A DNA stretch of 60,510 bases from Micromonospora lupini str. Lupac 08 (GCF_000297395.2 NZ_HF570108.1:4307300-4367809), one strand, 5' to 3'; positions 17,750-27,050 are shown, numbered from the stretch's first letter. The notes: generated from the letters alone by a model not told the origin. Made by a program: numbers and translations.

Positions 17750-20700
17750 ATGCGGTTCGGGGTGCTGGGTCCGTTGACGGTGTGGACCACGCACGGCGCC
17801 GTGGTCGCCGTCCCGGGGTTGAAGGTCCGGACCCTGCTCGCCTCGTTGCTGCTGCACGAGGGGCAACCGGTGCCGGCGGATCGGCTGATCGACCACCTGT
17901 GGGGTGACGCCCCGCCGACGAATGCCGCCGGCGCGCTGTCGGCCAAGGTGTCCCAGCTGCGCCGGGTGCTGGCCGAGGCCGAGCCCGGCGGTCGGGAGCT
18001 GGTGCGGTCACCGCCGCCCGGCTACCGGATCCTGGTCGGCCCCGACGAGGTGGACGCCTGCCACTTCCAGCGCCTGGTGTCGGATGCACGCGGTGTTCAG
18101 GACGTACGCGCGCGCGTCGCGCTCTTCTCGGCGGCGCTGACGCTGTGGCGGGGGCCCGCGTTCGCCGACTTCCGCGACGAACCGTTCGCCGCCGCCGCGG
18201 TCGCCGGTCTGGAGGAGCAACGGCTCTCCGCCCTGGAGGACTGTCTCGACGACCGGCTGGCGCTGGGCGAGCACGCGAGCGTCGTCGGTGACCTCGGCGA
18301 CCTGCTGGTCCGGGAGCCGCTGCGCGAACGTGCGCGTGGACTGCACATGCGCGCCCTGTACCGGGCCGGACGACAGTCCGAGGCGTTGCGCAGCTACGAC
18401 GAGCTGCGCGTCCGACTCCGGGACGAGTTGGGGCTCGATCCCGGCCCCGACCTGGTCGCGCTGCACCGGGCCGTCCTCGCCCACGATCCGACGCTCGCCG
18501 TACCCCCGGCGGCGACGGTCGGTCCGCCCCGCGGCGCGGCGGACGGGGTCGCCTCCGCGCGGCCGAACCTGCCGACCCCGTTGACCGAGCTGATCGGTCG
18601 TGACTCGGCGGTCGCCGAACTGGTCGCGGAGCTGGGGCACAACCGGCTGGTCACACTCGTCGGCATCGGCGGGGTCGGCAAGACACGGCTCGCTGTGGAG
18701 GTGGCTCGCGCGGGGACGTCCGCATACGCCGACGGGGTGGCGCTGGTCGAGCTGGCGGGCGTCGACCGGTCCGACGCGCCCGAGACGGTGGACGCGTTGG
18801 CGGGGCTGGTGCTGGCGGCGCTCGACGTACGGGACGCGACAGAGGCGGGCAGGGCCGTCGCGCCGGTGGACCGGCTCACCCGGCTGCTGGGCGACAGGCG
18901 ACTCCTGCTCGTGCTGGACAACTGCGAGCACCTCGTGGACCCGGTGGCGGACCTGGCCGCCGCTCTGCTGGGCGCGTCACCCGGGGTGCACGTGCTGGCG
19001 ACCAGCCGCGAGCCGCTCGGGCTGGCCGGTGAGGTCGTGTGGGCCGTGCCGCCGCTGCCGGTGCCCGACCCGGCCGACGGGACGGACCTGGCCACGCTGG
19101 CACGCTCCGACTCGGTGCGACTCTTCGTCGCCCGGGCCGCCGCCGCGGATCGCGGTTTCACGCTGCGTGTGGAGAACGCGGTGGCGGTCGCCACCGTGTG
19201 TCGCCGGCTCGACGGTATCCCGCTCGCGCTGGAGTTGGCTGCCACACAGGTGCGCGGGCTGGGTGTGCGAGGGCTGGTCGCCGGGCTCGACGACAGGTTC
19301 CGGTTGCTGGGCGCCCGGCATCGGGGCGTACCGCCTCGGCAGCGGACGTTGCTGGCGATGCTCGACTGGAGCTGGCAACTGCTCACCGAGCCGGAACGGG
19401 TGGTGTTGCGGCGGCTGGCCGCGTACGCCGACGGCTGTGACGTCGACGCGGTGCGGGCGGTCTGCGCGCCCGACGTCGTGCCCGCCGCGAGCGTCGCGGA
19501 TCTGTTGGCCCGCCTCGTCGACCGCTCGTTGGTCGTCGTCGCGCCCCGCGAGGGCACACCGCGCTACCGGCTGCTGGAATCCGTCGCCGCCTTCGGCCTG
19601 GACCAGCTGCGCGCCGCCGGAGAGCTGCACGACGTTCGCTCCCGGGCCCATCGCTACCAGGTGGAGCTTGCCGAGCGGGCACACGAGCGTCTGCACGGTT
19701 CGGAGCAGCGCCGATGGCTGCGGCGGCTCGACGCCGAGGCCGTCAACCTGCGCGCCGCGCTGGACGCGGCGGTACGCCAGCGTGACGCGGACCTCGCGCT
19801 GCGCCTGGCCAACGCGCTGAGCTGGTACTGGTTCCTGCGGGGCCGGTTCGCCGAGGCGCGACGGTGGCTCGCGGCGGCGCTCGACTGCCGGCCGGGAGGC
19901 GGGGCCGCCGCCGGCGCCCGTGCCGCCGCGTGGCACCTGGGGTTCGCCCTCCTGTCCGGCGACGTCGCGGACTGGGCGACGCGCCACCGCGCGGTCCTGC
20001 GGCGCTACGCCGACGTCGACGATCCGCACGGCCGGCTCCGGGCGCGGTGGTTCCTCGCCTACGCGGAGGTCGACCTCGGTGACGTGACGGCCACCGGCGA
20101 CCTGCTCGACGAGGTGCTGGTCGAGGCACGCGCACTGGCCGACGAGTGGGTCGTGGCCGCCACCCTGAGCCTGCGCGCCAAGCACGCGCACGTCCGGGGG
20201 GACGCGGCCGCGGTGGCGCGCGACGGCGCCGAGAGCGCCGCGCTGTTCCGTCGGCTCGGTGATCGGTGGGGGGTGTTGCAGGCCACCGAGTGGCTCGGCG
20301 CCCAGGCGGGCATGGCCGGTGACCACGAGCAGGCCAACCGACTGTACGAGGAGGGGTTGCGCGTCGCGGAGGACCTGGGTCTGCGGTTCGAGATGTCCGG
20401 CCAGCTCTGCTGGCTGGGCTGGGTGGCGTTGCAGCGCGGCGACTACCCCCGGGCGCGGCAGCTCAGCGGACGGGGGTTGCGGCTGGCCACCGAGCAGGGT
20501 TCTCCGCTCGGCATCGTGTTCGCGGAGCTGTGCCTCGCCGCCGCCGCGCGCCGGGAGGGCAGCCTCGACACGGCGGAGGCGCACCTGCGGAACCTGCTCG
20601 ACGCCGCCGCGCGCCAGCAGGACGGGCCGGGGCGGCCGCTCTACCTGACCGGGGTCCTGGGCGAGCTGGGGTACGTCGCCGAGCTGCGGGGCGACCCGAG

Positions 20701-21085
20701 GGCGGCCCTGGACTGGCACCTGCGGGCCGCCGAGGTCGCCGCGGAACTCGGCGCCGAACAGGTCCCCTGGCAGGTCCTGGTCGGTGTGGCCGCCACCGGT
20801 GGTCGTCCACCGGATGCGGCCCGTCTGCTCGGCGCGGCGGCGGCGAGCCGGGAGGCGACGGGGCTCCCGCTGGCCCTCGCCGACCGGCCGGACGTCGAAC
20901 GGGCGACCGCCCTGGCCGTGGCGGCGCTGGGCGACGAGGACTTCGCCACGGCCCACGAGCAGGGGCGGCGGCTGTCGCCCGACGAGATCCGGCAGGCCGT
21001 ACGCGCATTCACGGGCGGGAACGCACACCGGCTCGCGGCGGTGTCCAGCAGCGGTCGCGGATGCGCAGCACCAGGCCGGTCGTAG
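17750..21085 (+). CDS. AfsR/SARP-family transcriptional regulator (BTAD - NB-ARC - TPR)
   Basis: 1111 aa. Residues 1-95 form an OmpR-type DNA-binding domain (MRFGVLGPLTVW, VPADRLIDHLWG) and about 100-245 the bacterial transcriptional activation domain (BTAD). An NB-ARC-like ATPase follows, with Walker A LVGIGGVGKTRLA (near residue 302) and Walker B LLLVLDNCEHL. The C-terminal about 400 residues are TPR-like helical repeats ending in an ATPase-regulator tail (SPDEIRQAVRAF). Such regulators activate antibiotic clusters or adjacent genes in response to ATP/ligand state. No biosynthetic cluster is present here, so the target is unknown. The stop codon overlaps the -10-like element of the next gene. 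Confidence 0.9.
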   Translation: MRFGVLGPLTVWTTHGAVVAVPGLKVRTLLASLLLHEGQPVPADRLIDHLWGDAPPTNAAGALSAKVSQLRRVLAEAEPGGRELVRSPPPGYRILVGPDEVDACHFQRLVSDARGVQDVRARVALFSAALTLWRGPAFADFRDEPFAAAAVAGLEEQRLSALEDCLDDRLALGEHASVVGDLGDLLVREPLRERARGLHMRALYRAGRQSEALRSYDELRVRLRDELGLDPGPDLVALHRAVLAHDPTLAVPPAATVGPPRGAADGVASARPNLPTPLTELIGRDSAVAELVAELGHNRLVTLVGIGGVGKTRLAVEVARAGTSAYADGVALVELAGVDRSDAPETVDALAGLVLAALDVRDATEAGRAVAPVDRLTRLLGDRRLLLVLDNCEHLVDPVADLAAALLGASPGVHVLATSREPLGLAGEVVWAVPPLPVPDPADGTDLATLARSDSVRLFVARAAAADRGFTLRVENAVAVATVCRRLDGIPLALELAATQVRGLGVRGLVAGLDDRFRLLGARHRGVPPRQRTLLAMLDWSWQLLTEPERVVLRRLAAYADGCDVDAVRAVCAPDVVPAASVADLLARLVDRSLVVVAPREGTPRYRLLESVAAFGLDQLRAAGELHDVRSRAHRYQVELAERAHERLHGSEQRRWLRRLDAEAVNLRAALDAAVRQRDADLALRLANALSWYWFLRGRFAEARRWLAAALDCRPGGGAAAGARAAAWHLGFALLSGDVADWATRHRAVLRRYADVDDPHGRLRARWFLAYAEVDLGDVTATGDLLDEVLVEARALADEWVVAATLSLRAKHAHVRGDAAAVARDGAESAALFRRLGDRWGVLQATEWLGAQAGMAGDHEQANRLYEEGLRVAEDLGLRFEMSGQLCWLGWVALQRGDYPRARQLSGRGLRLATEQGSPLGIVFAELCLAAAARREGSLDTAEAHLRNLLDAAARQQDGPGRPLYLTGVLGELGYVAELRGDPRAALDWHLRAAEVAAELGAEQVPWQVLVGVAATGGRPPDAARLLGAAAASREATGLPLALADRPDVERATALAVAALGDEDFATAHEQGRRLSPDEIRQAVRAFTGGNAHRLAAVSSSGRGCAAPGRS

Positions 21086-21095
21086 CGTGGAGCCC

Positions 21096-22073
21096 ATGAG
21101 AACCACCACTCTGGGCAGTGCAGGGCCCGAGGTCGGCGTCATCGGTCTCGGGTGCATGGGCATGAGCCACGGATACGACATCAGCGGCCCCCGCGACGAC
21201 GACACCTCGATCTCCGTGATCCGGCAGGCGCTGGACCTGGGCGCCACGCTCGTCGACACGTCCGACGTGTACGGGCCGTACACCAACGAGGAGCTGGTCG
21301 GCCGGGCGCTGGCCGACGGCCACCGGGAGCGGGCCGTCCTGGCGACCAAGGTCGGGCTGGTGGCCACGTCCCCGACCGGAGGCCCCGGCAACTCACCGAA
21401 GATCGGCAACAACGGCCGGCCGGAGCACATCCGCGCGGCGATCGACGACAGTCTGCGCCGCCTCGGTACCGACCACGTCGACCTCTACCAACTGCACCGC
21501 GTCGACCCCGAGGTGCCCATCGAGGAGTCCTGGGGCGCGATGGCGGAGGTCGTCGCGGCGGGCAAGGCGCGGCAGATCGGCCTGTCCGAGGTGTCGGTGG
21601 ACCAGATCGCGCGGGCGCAGGCCGTGCACCCGGTGGCGTCGGTGCAGTCCGAGCTGTCGCTGTGGACCCGGGACCCGCTGGCCGAGGTGCTGCCCTACTG
21701 TGTCGCGCACGGCATCGCCTTCCTGCCGTTCTCCCCGCTGGGCCGAGGTTTCCTGACCGGCCGGTTCACGTCGTTCGACGACCTGCCGGCCGACGACTTC
21801 CGTCGCGGCCTGCCGCGCTTCCAGCAGGACGCGCTGCGGGCCAACCTGGCCATCGTCGCCCGGGTCCGGGAGGTCGCCGACCGGGCGGGCGTCACACCCG
21901 CGCAGGTCGCGCTCGCGTGGGTGGTCGCCCAGGGCGAGCGGGTCATCCCGATCCCCGGCACCAAGACGCCGAAGTACCTGGTGGACAACTGCGCGGCCGG
22001 CGACGTGCGGCTCGGCGCCGACGACCTGGCCGACCTCGACGCGCTGCCCACCCCCGAGGGCGGTCGCTACTGA
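21096..22073 (+). CDS. aldo/keto reductase
   Basis: 325 aa NADPH-dependent oxidoreductase of the AKR13-like group. The N-terminus shows GLGCMGMSHGY, the catalytic Asp and Tyr lie in VDTSDVYGPYTNEE, the Lys in LATKVG and the His in YQLHRVDP. The cofactor-binding C-terminal stretch IPIPGTKTPKYLVDN is intact. Its ATG lies 10 nt after the SARP gene. A TAGCGT element ending 7 nt before the ATG (21083-21088, overlapping the SARP stop) would also allow an independent leaderless transcript. The substrate, probably an aldehyde or ketone, is unknown. Confidence 0.92.
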   Translation: MRTTTLGSAGPEVGVIGLGCMGMSHGYDISGPRDDDTSISVIRQALDLGATLVDTSDVYGPYTNEELVGRALADGHRERAVLATKVGLVATSPTGGPGNSPKIGNNGRPEHIRAAIDDSLRRLGTDHVDLYQLHRVDPEVPIEESWGAMAEVVAAGKARQIGLSEVSVDQIARAQAVHPVASVQSELSLWTRDPLAEVLPYCVAHGIAFLPFSPLGRGFLTGRFTSFDDLPADDFRRGLPRFQQDALRANLAIVARVREVADRAGVTPAQVALAWVVAQGERVIPIPGTKTPKYLVDNCAAGDVRLGADDLADLDALPTPEGGRY

Positions 22074-22079
22074 CCGATC

Positions 22080-22108
22080 CGGCGGCCCGGCGCTCAGCCG
22101 GGCCGCCG
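22080..22108. terminator. bidirectional terminator shared by convergent genes
   Basis: Perfect 12-bp stem CGGCGGCCCGGC / GCCGGGCCGCCG with a 5-nt loop. The loop contains the stop codon of the minus-strand DUF2071 gene, so half of the stem is coding sequence for that gene's last codons. Confidence 0.75.
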
Positions 22109-22837
22109 GGCCGGCACCGGTGCGCCGAACCGGACCCCGACGCCGGGCGAGTAGAGCACGCTGACCGGCGGCCCGACCGGCGCCGGTAGCCCGGCGGCGA
22201 CGACCAGTTCGTCGTCCAGGTGCAGCAGCTCGGCCCGGTGCAGCGGCCAGCGGGGGTGCCAGTTCGGCAGGTGCAGCGTGCGCCCGTACGCCCGGGTGTG
22301 CAGCCCCCACCGGGCGGTGACGAAGTGTTCCAGGGGGGTGGGGTCGGCGATCGGCTCCCCCACCCGGACCGCCAGCCGGCTCGTCGTACCCGCCGGGCCG
22401 GGCCACCGACGCCGGCACCGGTAGGTGAGGCGGTCGCCGTCGCGGTCCAACCGCATCCGCGACCAGAGGTACGGCAGACGCAGCGTCGCCCGCGCCACCA
22501 GCACCGGCACCAGGCGGGACGCGTCGAGCGAGCGGAACACGACGGCCCGTCGGCCGGTGTCGTCGACCGAGTAGAGCCGGACGTTCGTCTCGGCGAAGGT
22601 GCCGAAGTACGGCACACCGGGACCGCGGCCGAAGCCCAGGCCGACCATCCGGAAGCCGATCAGGCCGACGTAGCTGACATCGTCCAGCGTGTCCGGGTGG
22701 GTGCCGGCGGGCAGCAGCGGCGCGACGGTCTCCGGGTCGACGGCCCAGTGCAGGAAGGTGAGGTCCTCCCAGCGCTGCCGCAGGAGCGCCCAGGGGAACG
22801 CCTGCCGGGGCGCGTGGTCGACCGGTTCGATGTCCAC
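22094..22837 (-). CDS. DUF2071 (YqjF-like) family protein
   Basis: 247 aa, cytoplasmic, of unknown function. It is recognised by the family pattern: an early WEDLTFLHWAVDPETVAPLLPAG segment (in parts), VSYVGLIGFRM, PYFGTFAETNVRLY and a C-terminal LLHLDDELVVAAGLP followed by VLYSPGVGVRFG. The fold is related to acetoacetate-decarboxylase-like proteins, but no catalytic Lys can be assigned. The GTG start at 22837 lies 24 nt after the epoxide hydrolase stop, so the two probably form one operon. Confidence 0.8.
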   Translation of the reverse strand: MDIEPVDHAPRQAFPWALLRQRWEDLTFLHWAVDPETVAPLLPAGTHPDTLDDVSYVGLIGFRMVGLGFGRGPGVPYFGTFAETNVRLYSVDDTGRRAVVFRSLDASRLVPVLVARATLRLPYLWSRMRLDRDGDRLTYRCRRRWPGPAGTTSRLAVRVGEPIADPTPLEHFVTARWGLHTRAYGRTLHLPNWHPRWPLHRAELLHLDDELVVAAGLPAPVGPPVSVLYSPGVGVRFGAPVPARRPG

Positions 22838-22861
22838 ACCCTCATCCTGAACCAGGGCCGG

Positions 22862-23995
22862 TCATCGTAGGCTCCGGAAGAAGGCCCTGATGTCCGCCGC
22901 GTGCGCCAGCGGCTCGTCCATCGCCACGAAGTGGCTGCCCGGATTGCCCTGGGGCCAGTGGACGATGGTGTTGTCCCGTTCGGCGAGGCGGCGCATCAGC
23001 GGGGTTCCGCCGCCGTAGACGCCCGACGGCACCCGCCGCTGCCCCTGGGGCCAGGCGAAACCGCCGTCGTCGGCGATGGTGAGCCGCTCGTACATGGGCC
23101 ACGAGGAGGTTCCCGAGGTGCCGGTGAACCAGTAGAGGCTCACGTTGGTGAGCAGCTGGTCCCGGTCGATGGCCTGCTCCGGTGTCGGTACCGTCACGGT
23201 GAACTCCTTGAACTTCTGCATCATCCAGGCCAGCAGCCCGACCGGCGAGTCCGTCCAGGCGTACGCGAAGGTCTGTGGCGCGGCCCGCAGCAGCGCGTGA
23301 TGGTCCACGCCGCCGCTCATCCACCGCTGCATCTGTTCCCACTCGGCGCGTTCCGCCTCGCTCAGGTCCGCGACGTCGGCGGCGGTCGGAAAGCCGAAAC
23401 CACCGTCGATGTGCACGCCCACCACCTGCTGCGGAGCCACCCTCGCCACCGCGGGCGCGACGTACGCGCCGAGGTCGCCGCCCTGGGTGCCGTAGCGGTG
23501 GTAGCCGAGGCGGCCCATCAGCTCGGCCCACATGCGAGCGAGCCGGTCGATCGTGAACCCGGCCGGTGGCGCCTGCGAGAAACCGAAGCCGGGCACCGAC
23601 GGCGCCACCACGTGGAACGCCTGCGCGGGATCCCCGCCGTGGGCACGCGGGTCGGTCAGCGGGCCGATCAGCTCGGTGAACTCGACCACGGAGTTCGGCC
23701 AGCCGTGCGTCAGCAGCAACGGCAGCGCGTCGGGTTCCGGCGAGCGGACGTGCAGCAGGTGCACCTCCAGGCCGTCGATCTCGGTGACGAGCTGGGGAAA
23801 GTTGTTCAGGCGTGCCTCGTGCGCCCGCCAGTCGTAACCGTGCGCCCAGTGCTCGGTCAGCTCGCGCAGGTAGTCCACCGGCACCCCCCGGTCCCAGCCG
23901 GTGCCGGGCAGCGAGCGGGGCCACCGGGTGCGAGTGAGCCGGTCCCGCAGGTCGTCGAGGTCCGACTGGGGGATGTCGATGCGAAATGGCGTCAT
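22862..23995 (-). CDS. epoxide hydrolase (EHN-type alpha/beta hydrolase)
   Basis: 377 aa from ATG 23995. The N-terminal about 105 residues are the epoxide-hydrolase N domain (FRIDIPQSDLDDLRDRL, TRWP). The hydrolase core has the oxyanion HGWPNS and the nucleophile Asp in GTQGGDLGAYV. The late catalytic His is in GSHFVAMDEP, and Tyr residues in SLYWFTGT probably activate the epoxide. It would open epoxides to diols in the cytoplasm (juvenile-hormone/microsomal type family). It is divergent from a WYL-domain regulator with 62 nt between starts, which suggests local control. The downstream partner is the DUF2071 gene. Confidence 0.9.
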   Translation of the reverse strand: MTPFRIDIPQSDLDDLRDRLTRTRWPRSLPGTGWDRGVPVDYLRELTEHWAHGYDWRAHEARLNNFPQLVTEIDGLEVHLLHVRSPEPDALPLLLTHGWPNSVVEFTELIGPLTDPRAHGGDPAQAFHVVAPSVPGFGFSQAPPAGFTIDRLARMWAELMGRLGYHRYGTQGGDLGAYVAPAVARVAPQQVVGVHIDGGFGFPTAADVADLSEAERAEWEQMQRWMSGGVDHHALLRAAPQTFAYAWTDSPVGLLAWMMQKFKEFTVTVPTPEQAIDRDQLLTNVSLYWFTGTSGTSSWPMYERLTIADDGGFAWPQGQRRVPSGVYGGGTPLMRRLAERDNTIVHWPQGNPGSHFVAMDEPLAHAADIRAFFRSLR

Positions 23996-24057
23996 GCCGG
24001 AAACGCTAGGGCCGATGTAGGTCAGGAACTGGCACACATCGCTGGCATTGTGGAGCC
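23996..24057. promoter_or_regulatory. divergent promoter region, epoxide hydrolase / WYL regulator
   Basis: 62-nt gap between two divergent starts. It holds the direct near-repeat CTGGCAC / CTGGCAT, spaced about one helical turn, a possible regulator site. No strong -35/-10 pair stands out. Confidence 0.3.
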
Positions 24058-25080
24058 ATGTCCGACACCCCCGCCCGACTGCTGGGCCTGCTGTCGCTGT
24101 TGCAGACCCCCCGGGAGTGGCCTGGTAGTGAGCTGGCCACCCGGCTCGGCGTCAGCCTGCGCACCGTCCGCCGCGACGTGCAGCGGCTGCGCGACCTCGG
24201 CTACCCGGTGCAGGCGACGATGGGCGTGATCGGCGGGTACCGCCTGGTCGCGGGCAAGGCGATGCCGCCGCTGTTGCTCGACGACGAGGAGGCGGTCGCG
24301 ATCGCTGTCGGTCTGCGTACCGCCGCCGGTCACGCGGTGGCCGGCATCGAGGAGGCCTCGGTACGGGCGCTGGCGAAGCTCGAGCAGGTGCTGCCGTCCC
24401 GGCTGCGTCAGCGCGTCGGCGCACTGGGGGCGGCCACCGAACCGCTGCTCACCTGGGGTCGGCCGACGGTCGACCCCGAGCACCTGAGCGCCCTGGCCGC
24501 CGCCGTCAACAGCCGCGCGCAACTGCGGTTCACCTACCGCCGTCGCGACGGCCTGGACGGCGAACGGCTCGTCGAGCCGTACAAGCTGGTGTCGGCGGGC
24601 CGGCGCTGGTATCTGGTGGGCTACGACAACGACCGCGACGACTGGCGGATCTTCCGGGTGGACCGGATCACCGACCAGCGGCCCACCCGGACCCGGGTCG
24701 CCGCCCGGCAACTGCCCGCCTCCGACGCTGCGTCCTTCATGGCGGAGAAGCTGCTCGAGCTGACGCCTGTCTACCGGGCGGTGGTGACGCTGCACGCGCC
24801 GGTCGAGCGGATGGCCGGCCCGCTGGGCGGCGCCGGGGCCGACCTGGAGCGGATCGACGACACGTCGTGCCGGTTGCGCAGCGACGCCGACACCCTGGAG
24901 TGGCTGGCGTGGCGCCTGCTGACCCTCGGTTGCGACGTCGAGGTGCACGAGCCGCCGGAGTTGATCGCATACCTGCGGCAGATCGGCGCCCGAGCCACCC
25001 GGGCGGCCGGCCCGCAGGCTGCGGAGAAGGGCCGCCCCACCCTCGGCGAGGGCACGCCAGCTCGCCGTACGCTTGAGTGA
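24058..25080 (+). CDS. WYL-domain transcriptional regulator (YafY-like)
   Basis: 340 aa. The N-terminal HTH (ELATRLGVSLRTVRRDVQRLRDLG, in parts, about residues 24-50) is of the DeoR/HTH_11 type. The central WYL ligand-sensing domain covers residues about 140-220, with RAQLRFTYRRRDG, EPYKLVSAGRRWYLVGYD and FRVDRI. The C-terminal WCX-like extension ends near residue 315. WYL regulators respond to nucleotides or other small ligands. It is divergent from the epoxide hydrolase, which it may control. Its TGA overlaps a GTG in the frame of the next gene, but that gene's better start is 42 nt downstream. Confidence 0.9.
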   Translation: MSDTPARLLGLLSLLQTPREWPGSELATRLGVSLRTVRRDVQRLRDLGYPVQATMGVIGGYRLVAGKAMPPLLLDDEEAVAIAVGLRTAAGHAVAGIEEASVRALAKLEQVLPSRLRQRVGALGAATEPLLTWGRPTVDPEHLSALAAAVNSRAQLRFTYRRRDGLDGERLVEPYKLVSAGRRWYLVGYDNDRDDWRIFRVDRITDQRPTRTRVAARQLPASDAASFMAEKLLELTPVYRAVVTLHAPVERMAGPLGGAGADLERIDDTSCRLRSDADTLEWLAWRLLTLGCDVEVHEPPELIAYLRQIGARATRAAGPQAAEKGRPTLGEGTPARRTLE

Positions 25081-25121
25081 GCAGAAGCGTTCAGAACAGG
25101 CGGTTCGGGGAGGAACTGGGC

Positions 25122-26045
25122 GTGACGCAGGGTGACGCGGGGCTGGTGGCACTCGCGCAGGCGGGCGACGCGGGGGCGCTCGGTGTGCTGCTGACCCGAC
25201 ACGAGGCCGGGATGCGGGCCGTCGCGCTGAGCATGCTCGGTTACGGACCGGACGCCGAGGACGCGGTGCAGGACGCCCTGGTGACGGCGCTACGGCGCAT
25301 CGGCGAGGTCCGCGATCCGGCCGCCGTCGGCCCGTGGCTGCGCACGATCGTCCGCAACAACGCGCGGATGGCCCTGCGCGGGCCGCGCCCCGTTCCGGTC
25401 GCCGAGCCGGACTGGTTCGCCCAGCCCGCCACCAGCCCCACCCCCGAGGAGGCCCTGGACTCCGCCGCGATGCGCGACTGGGTGTGGCACGCCCTCGGGG
25501 AGCTGTCCGAGCCCGACCGGCTGGTCACCCTGCTGCGCTACTTCAGCGACGCCTCGTCGTACGAGCAGATCGCGGCCGTGTGCGGCGTGCCGGTCGGCAC
25601 CGTCCGCAGCCGCCTCAGCCACGCCCGCCGGGCCCTCGCCGGTGGTCTGCGGACGGCGGCGACCGCCGCGCACGCCGACGTCCGCGCGGCCGGCGACGCC
25701 CGCTGGCGCGAGGGCCGCGACATGATCGACACGGCGATGCGGGGCGACTTCGACCGGGTCGTGCGGGAGAGCTGGTGGCCGGACGCCGAGATGGTGGTGC
25801 CGGGCGGGCGACGCGGTGGCCGCGACCTGGCGATCCGCGGCATGACCAGCGACCTGGAGGCCGGGATACGCCAGCGGCTGCGCAACGTGGTCGCCAGCGG
25901 CGACGTGCTGATCTGGGAGACCGACCTGATCAGCCCGCCGGACGATCCGGAGCACTGCCCGCCGGCGGCGCTGTGGCTGCAGCAGCTGCACGAGGGGCGG
26001 GTACGCCGGTTCACCCTCTTCCACCCCGTCGCGGCGCCGCTCTGA
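25122..26045 (+). CDS. ECF-type RNA polymerase sigma factor with C-terminal SnoaL-like extension
   Basis: 307 aa. The GTG at 25122 is chosen because GGGGAGGA sits 7 nt upstream; a longer frame opens at 25077 by GTGA overlap with the WYL gene. Sigma region 2 is seen in GYGPDAEDAVQDALVTAL and region 4 HTH in SYEQIAAVCGVPVGTVRSRL (residues about 150-180). After region 4, an about 110-residue NTF2/SnoaL-like tail (MRGDFDRVV...TLFHPVAAPL) replaces the usual short C-terminus. This is typical of ECF groups in which the tail, not an anti-sigma factor, controls activity. No anti-sigma gene is adjacent. Targets are unknown; the following hydrolase gene is a candidate. Confidence 0.87.
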   Translation: MTQGDAGLVALAQAGDAGALGVLLTRHEAGMRAVALSMLGYGPDAEDAVQDALVTALRRIGEVRDPAAVGPWLRTIVRNNARMALRGPRPVPVAEPDWFAQPATSPTPEEALDSAAMRDWVWHALGELSEPDRLVTLLRYFSDASSYEQIAAVCGVPVGTVRSRLSHARRALAGGLRTAATAAHADVRAAGDARWREGRDMIDTAMRGDFDRVVRESWWPDAEMVVPGGRRGGRDLAIRGMTSDLEAGIRQRLRNVVASGDVLIWETDLISPPDDPEHCPPAALWLQQLHEGRVRRFTLFHPVAAPL

Positions 26046-26158
26046 GAAAACGTCGCCGACCCAGCGAACTTTCCCCTCGACCCGTGCATCTGGTTCGTGC
26101 CAGTCACCAGCCGCGCGGCGGACACCCGCCGCACGGGTCACGAATCGGGAGATAACTC

Positions 26159-27043
26159 ATGGGTTCCACCAGCCACGACGTCGACGCCCTCGCACCGGGT
26201 ACGCACACCTTCACCGTTGACGGCGTCGAGCAGGTCTACCACGTCGCCGGCTCCGGCCCGGTGTGCGTGGCGCACTCCGGCGGCCCCGGCATCGAATGGG
26301 CCTACCTGCGGGCGCCCGGCCTCGAGGAGCACTTCACGATGGTCTACGTGGAGCCGGTCGGCACGGGCGCGTCGGGGCGACTCGACAACGCCGACTACTA
26401 CCGCCTCGTCACGTATGTCCGGTTCCTCGACGCCGTCGTCGCGCACCTCGGCGAGCCCCGGGTGTACCTCCTCGGCCACTCGTACGGCGGCTTCGTCATT
26501 CAGCGGTACGCCCTGGACCACCCGGACCGGGTCGCCGGCCTCGCCCTGTACGACACGTCACCCGTCACCGGCGCCGACTTCTGGGCCGAGGCGATGGCCA
26601 ACCTCGCCGCGTACCCGCAGCGGCACCCGGACCGGCCGGAGGCGGCGGAGATCCCGGCCGCCTTCGCGCAGATCGGCGCCGCCACCGACGACGAGTCCCT
26701 GGGCACCGCCCTGCGCGCCGCCCTTCCGGTGTACTTCGCGGACTTCTGGTCCCGGCAGGCCGAGTTCGCCCCGTTCCAGGCGGCCGTGCGGATCTCGGCG
26801 GCGCCGGCCGGCGCGCAGGATCCGACGCCCTTCGACGTGCGCGACCGGCTCGGTGAGATCACCGTGCCGGCCGTGGTGATCGTCGGCGCGTACGACTTCA
26901 TCTGCGGCCCCCGCTACGCCGAGGAGCTGCACGCCGGCCTCAAGGACTCGCGCCTGGTGGTGCTCAAGGACAGCGGGCACTTCGCGCACATCGAGCAGCC
27001 GGCGGAGTTCACCGAGGCCGTGGTGGAGCTGCTGAAGCGGTGA
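26159..27043 (+). CDS. alpha/beta hydrolase, proline-iminopeptidase-like
   Basis: 294 aa cytoplasmic hydrolase. The oxyanion motif HSGGPGIEW (near residue 39) is of the HGGPG type of proline iminopeptidases and related esterases. The nucleophile Ser is in LLGHSYGGFV (about residue 110), the acid in VGAYDFICGP and the His in DSGHFAHIEQP. ATG 26159 has GGGAG about 7 nt upstream. It lies 113 nt behind the ECF sigma gene on the same strand. The substrate is not readable; peptide, lactone and ester substrates are all found in this group. Confidence 0.88.
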   Translation: MGSTSHDVDALAPGTHTFTVDGVEQVYHVAGSGPVCVAHSGGPGIEWAYLRAPGLEEHFTMVYVEPVGTGASGRLDNADYYRLVTYVRFLDAVVAHLGEPRVYLLGHSYGGFVIQRYALDHPDRVAGLALYDTSPVTGADFWAEAMANLAAYPQRHPDRPEAAEIPAAFAQIGAATDDESLGTALRAALPVYFADFWSRQAEFAPFQAAVRISAAPAGAQDPTPFDVRDRLGEITVPAVVIVGAYDFICGPRYAEELHAGLKDSRLVVLKDSGHFAHIEQPAEFTEAVVELLKR

Positions 27044-27050
27044 CGCTCGC

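Noticed and set aside
17750..21085. Biosynthetic gene cluster around the SARP regulator
   Set aside because: No polyketide, peptide or terpene synthase genes lie near it; neighbours are isolated metabolic genes.
18977..21430. Long minus-strand open frame opposite the SARP regulator
   Set aside because: Low-complexity composition and no motif; the plus strand encodes a clear BTAD/NB-ARC/TPR protein.
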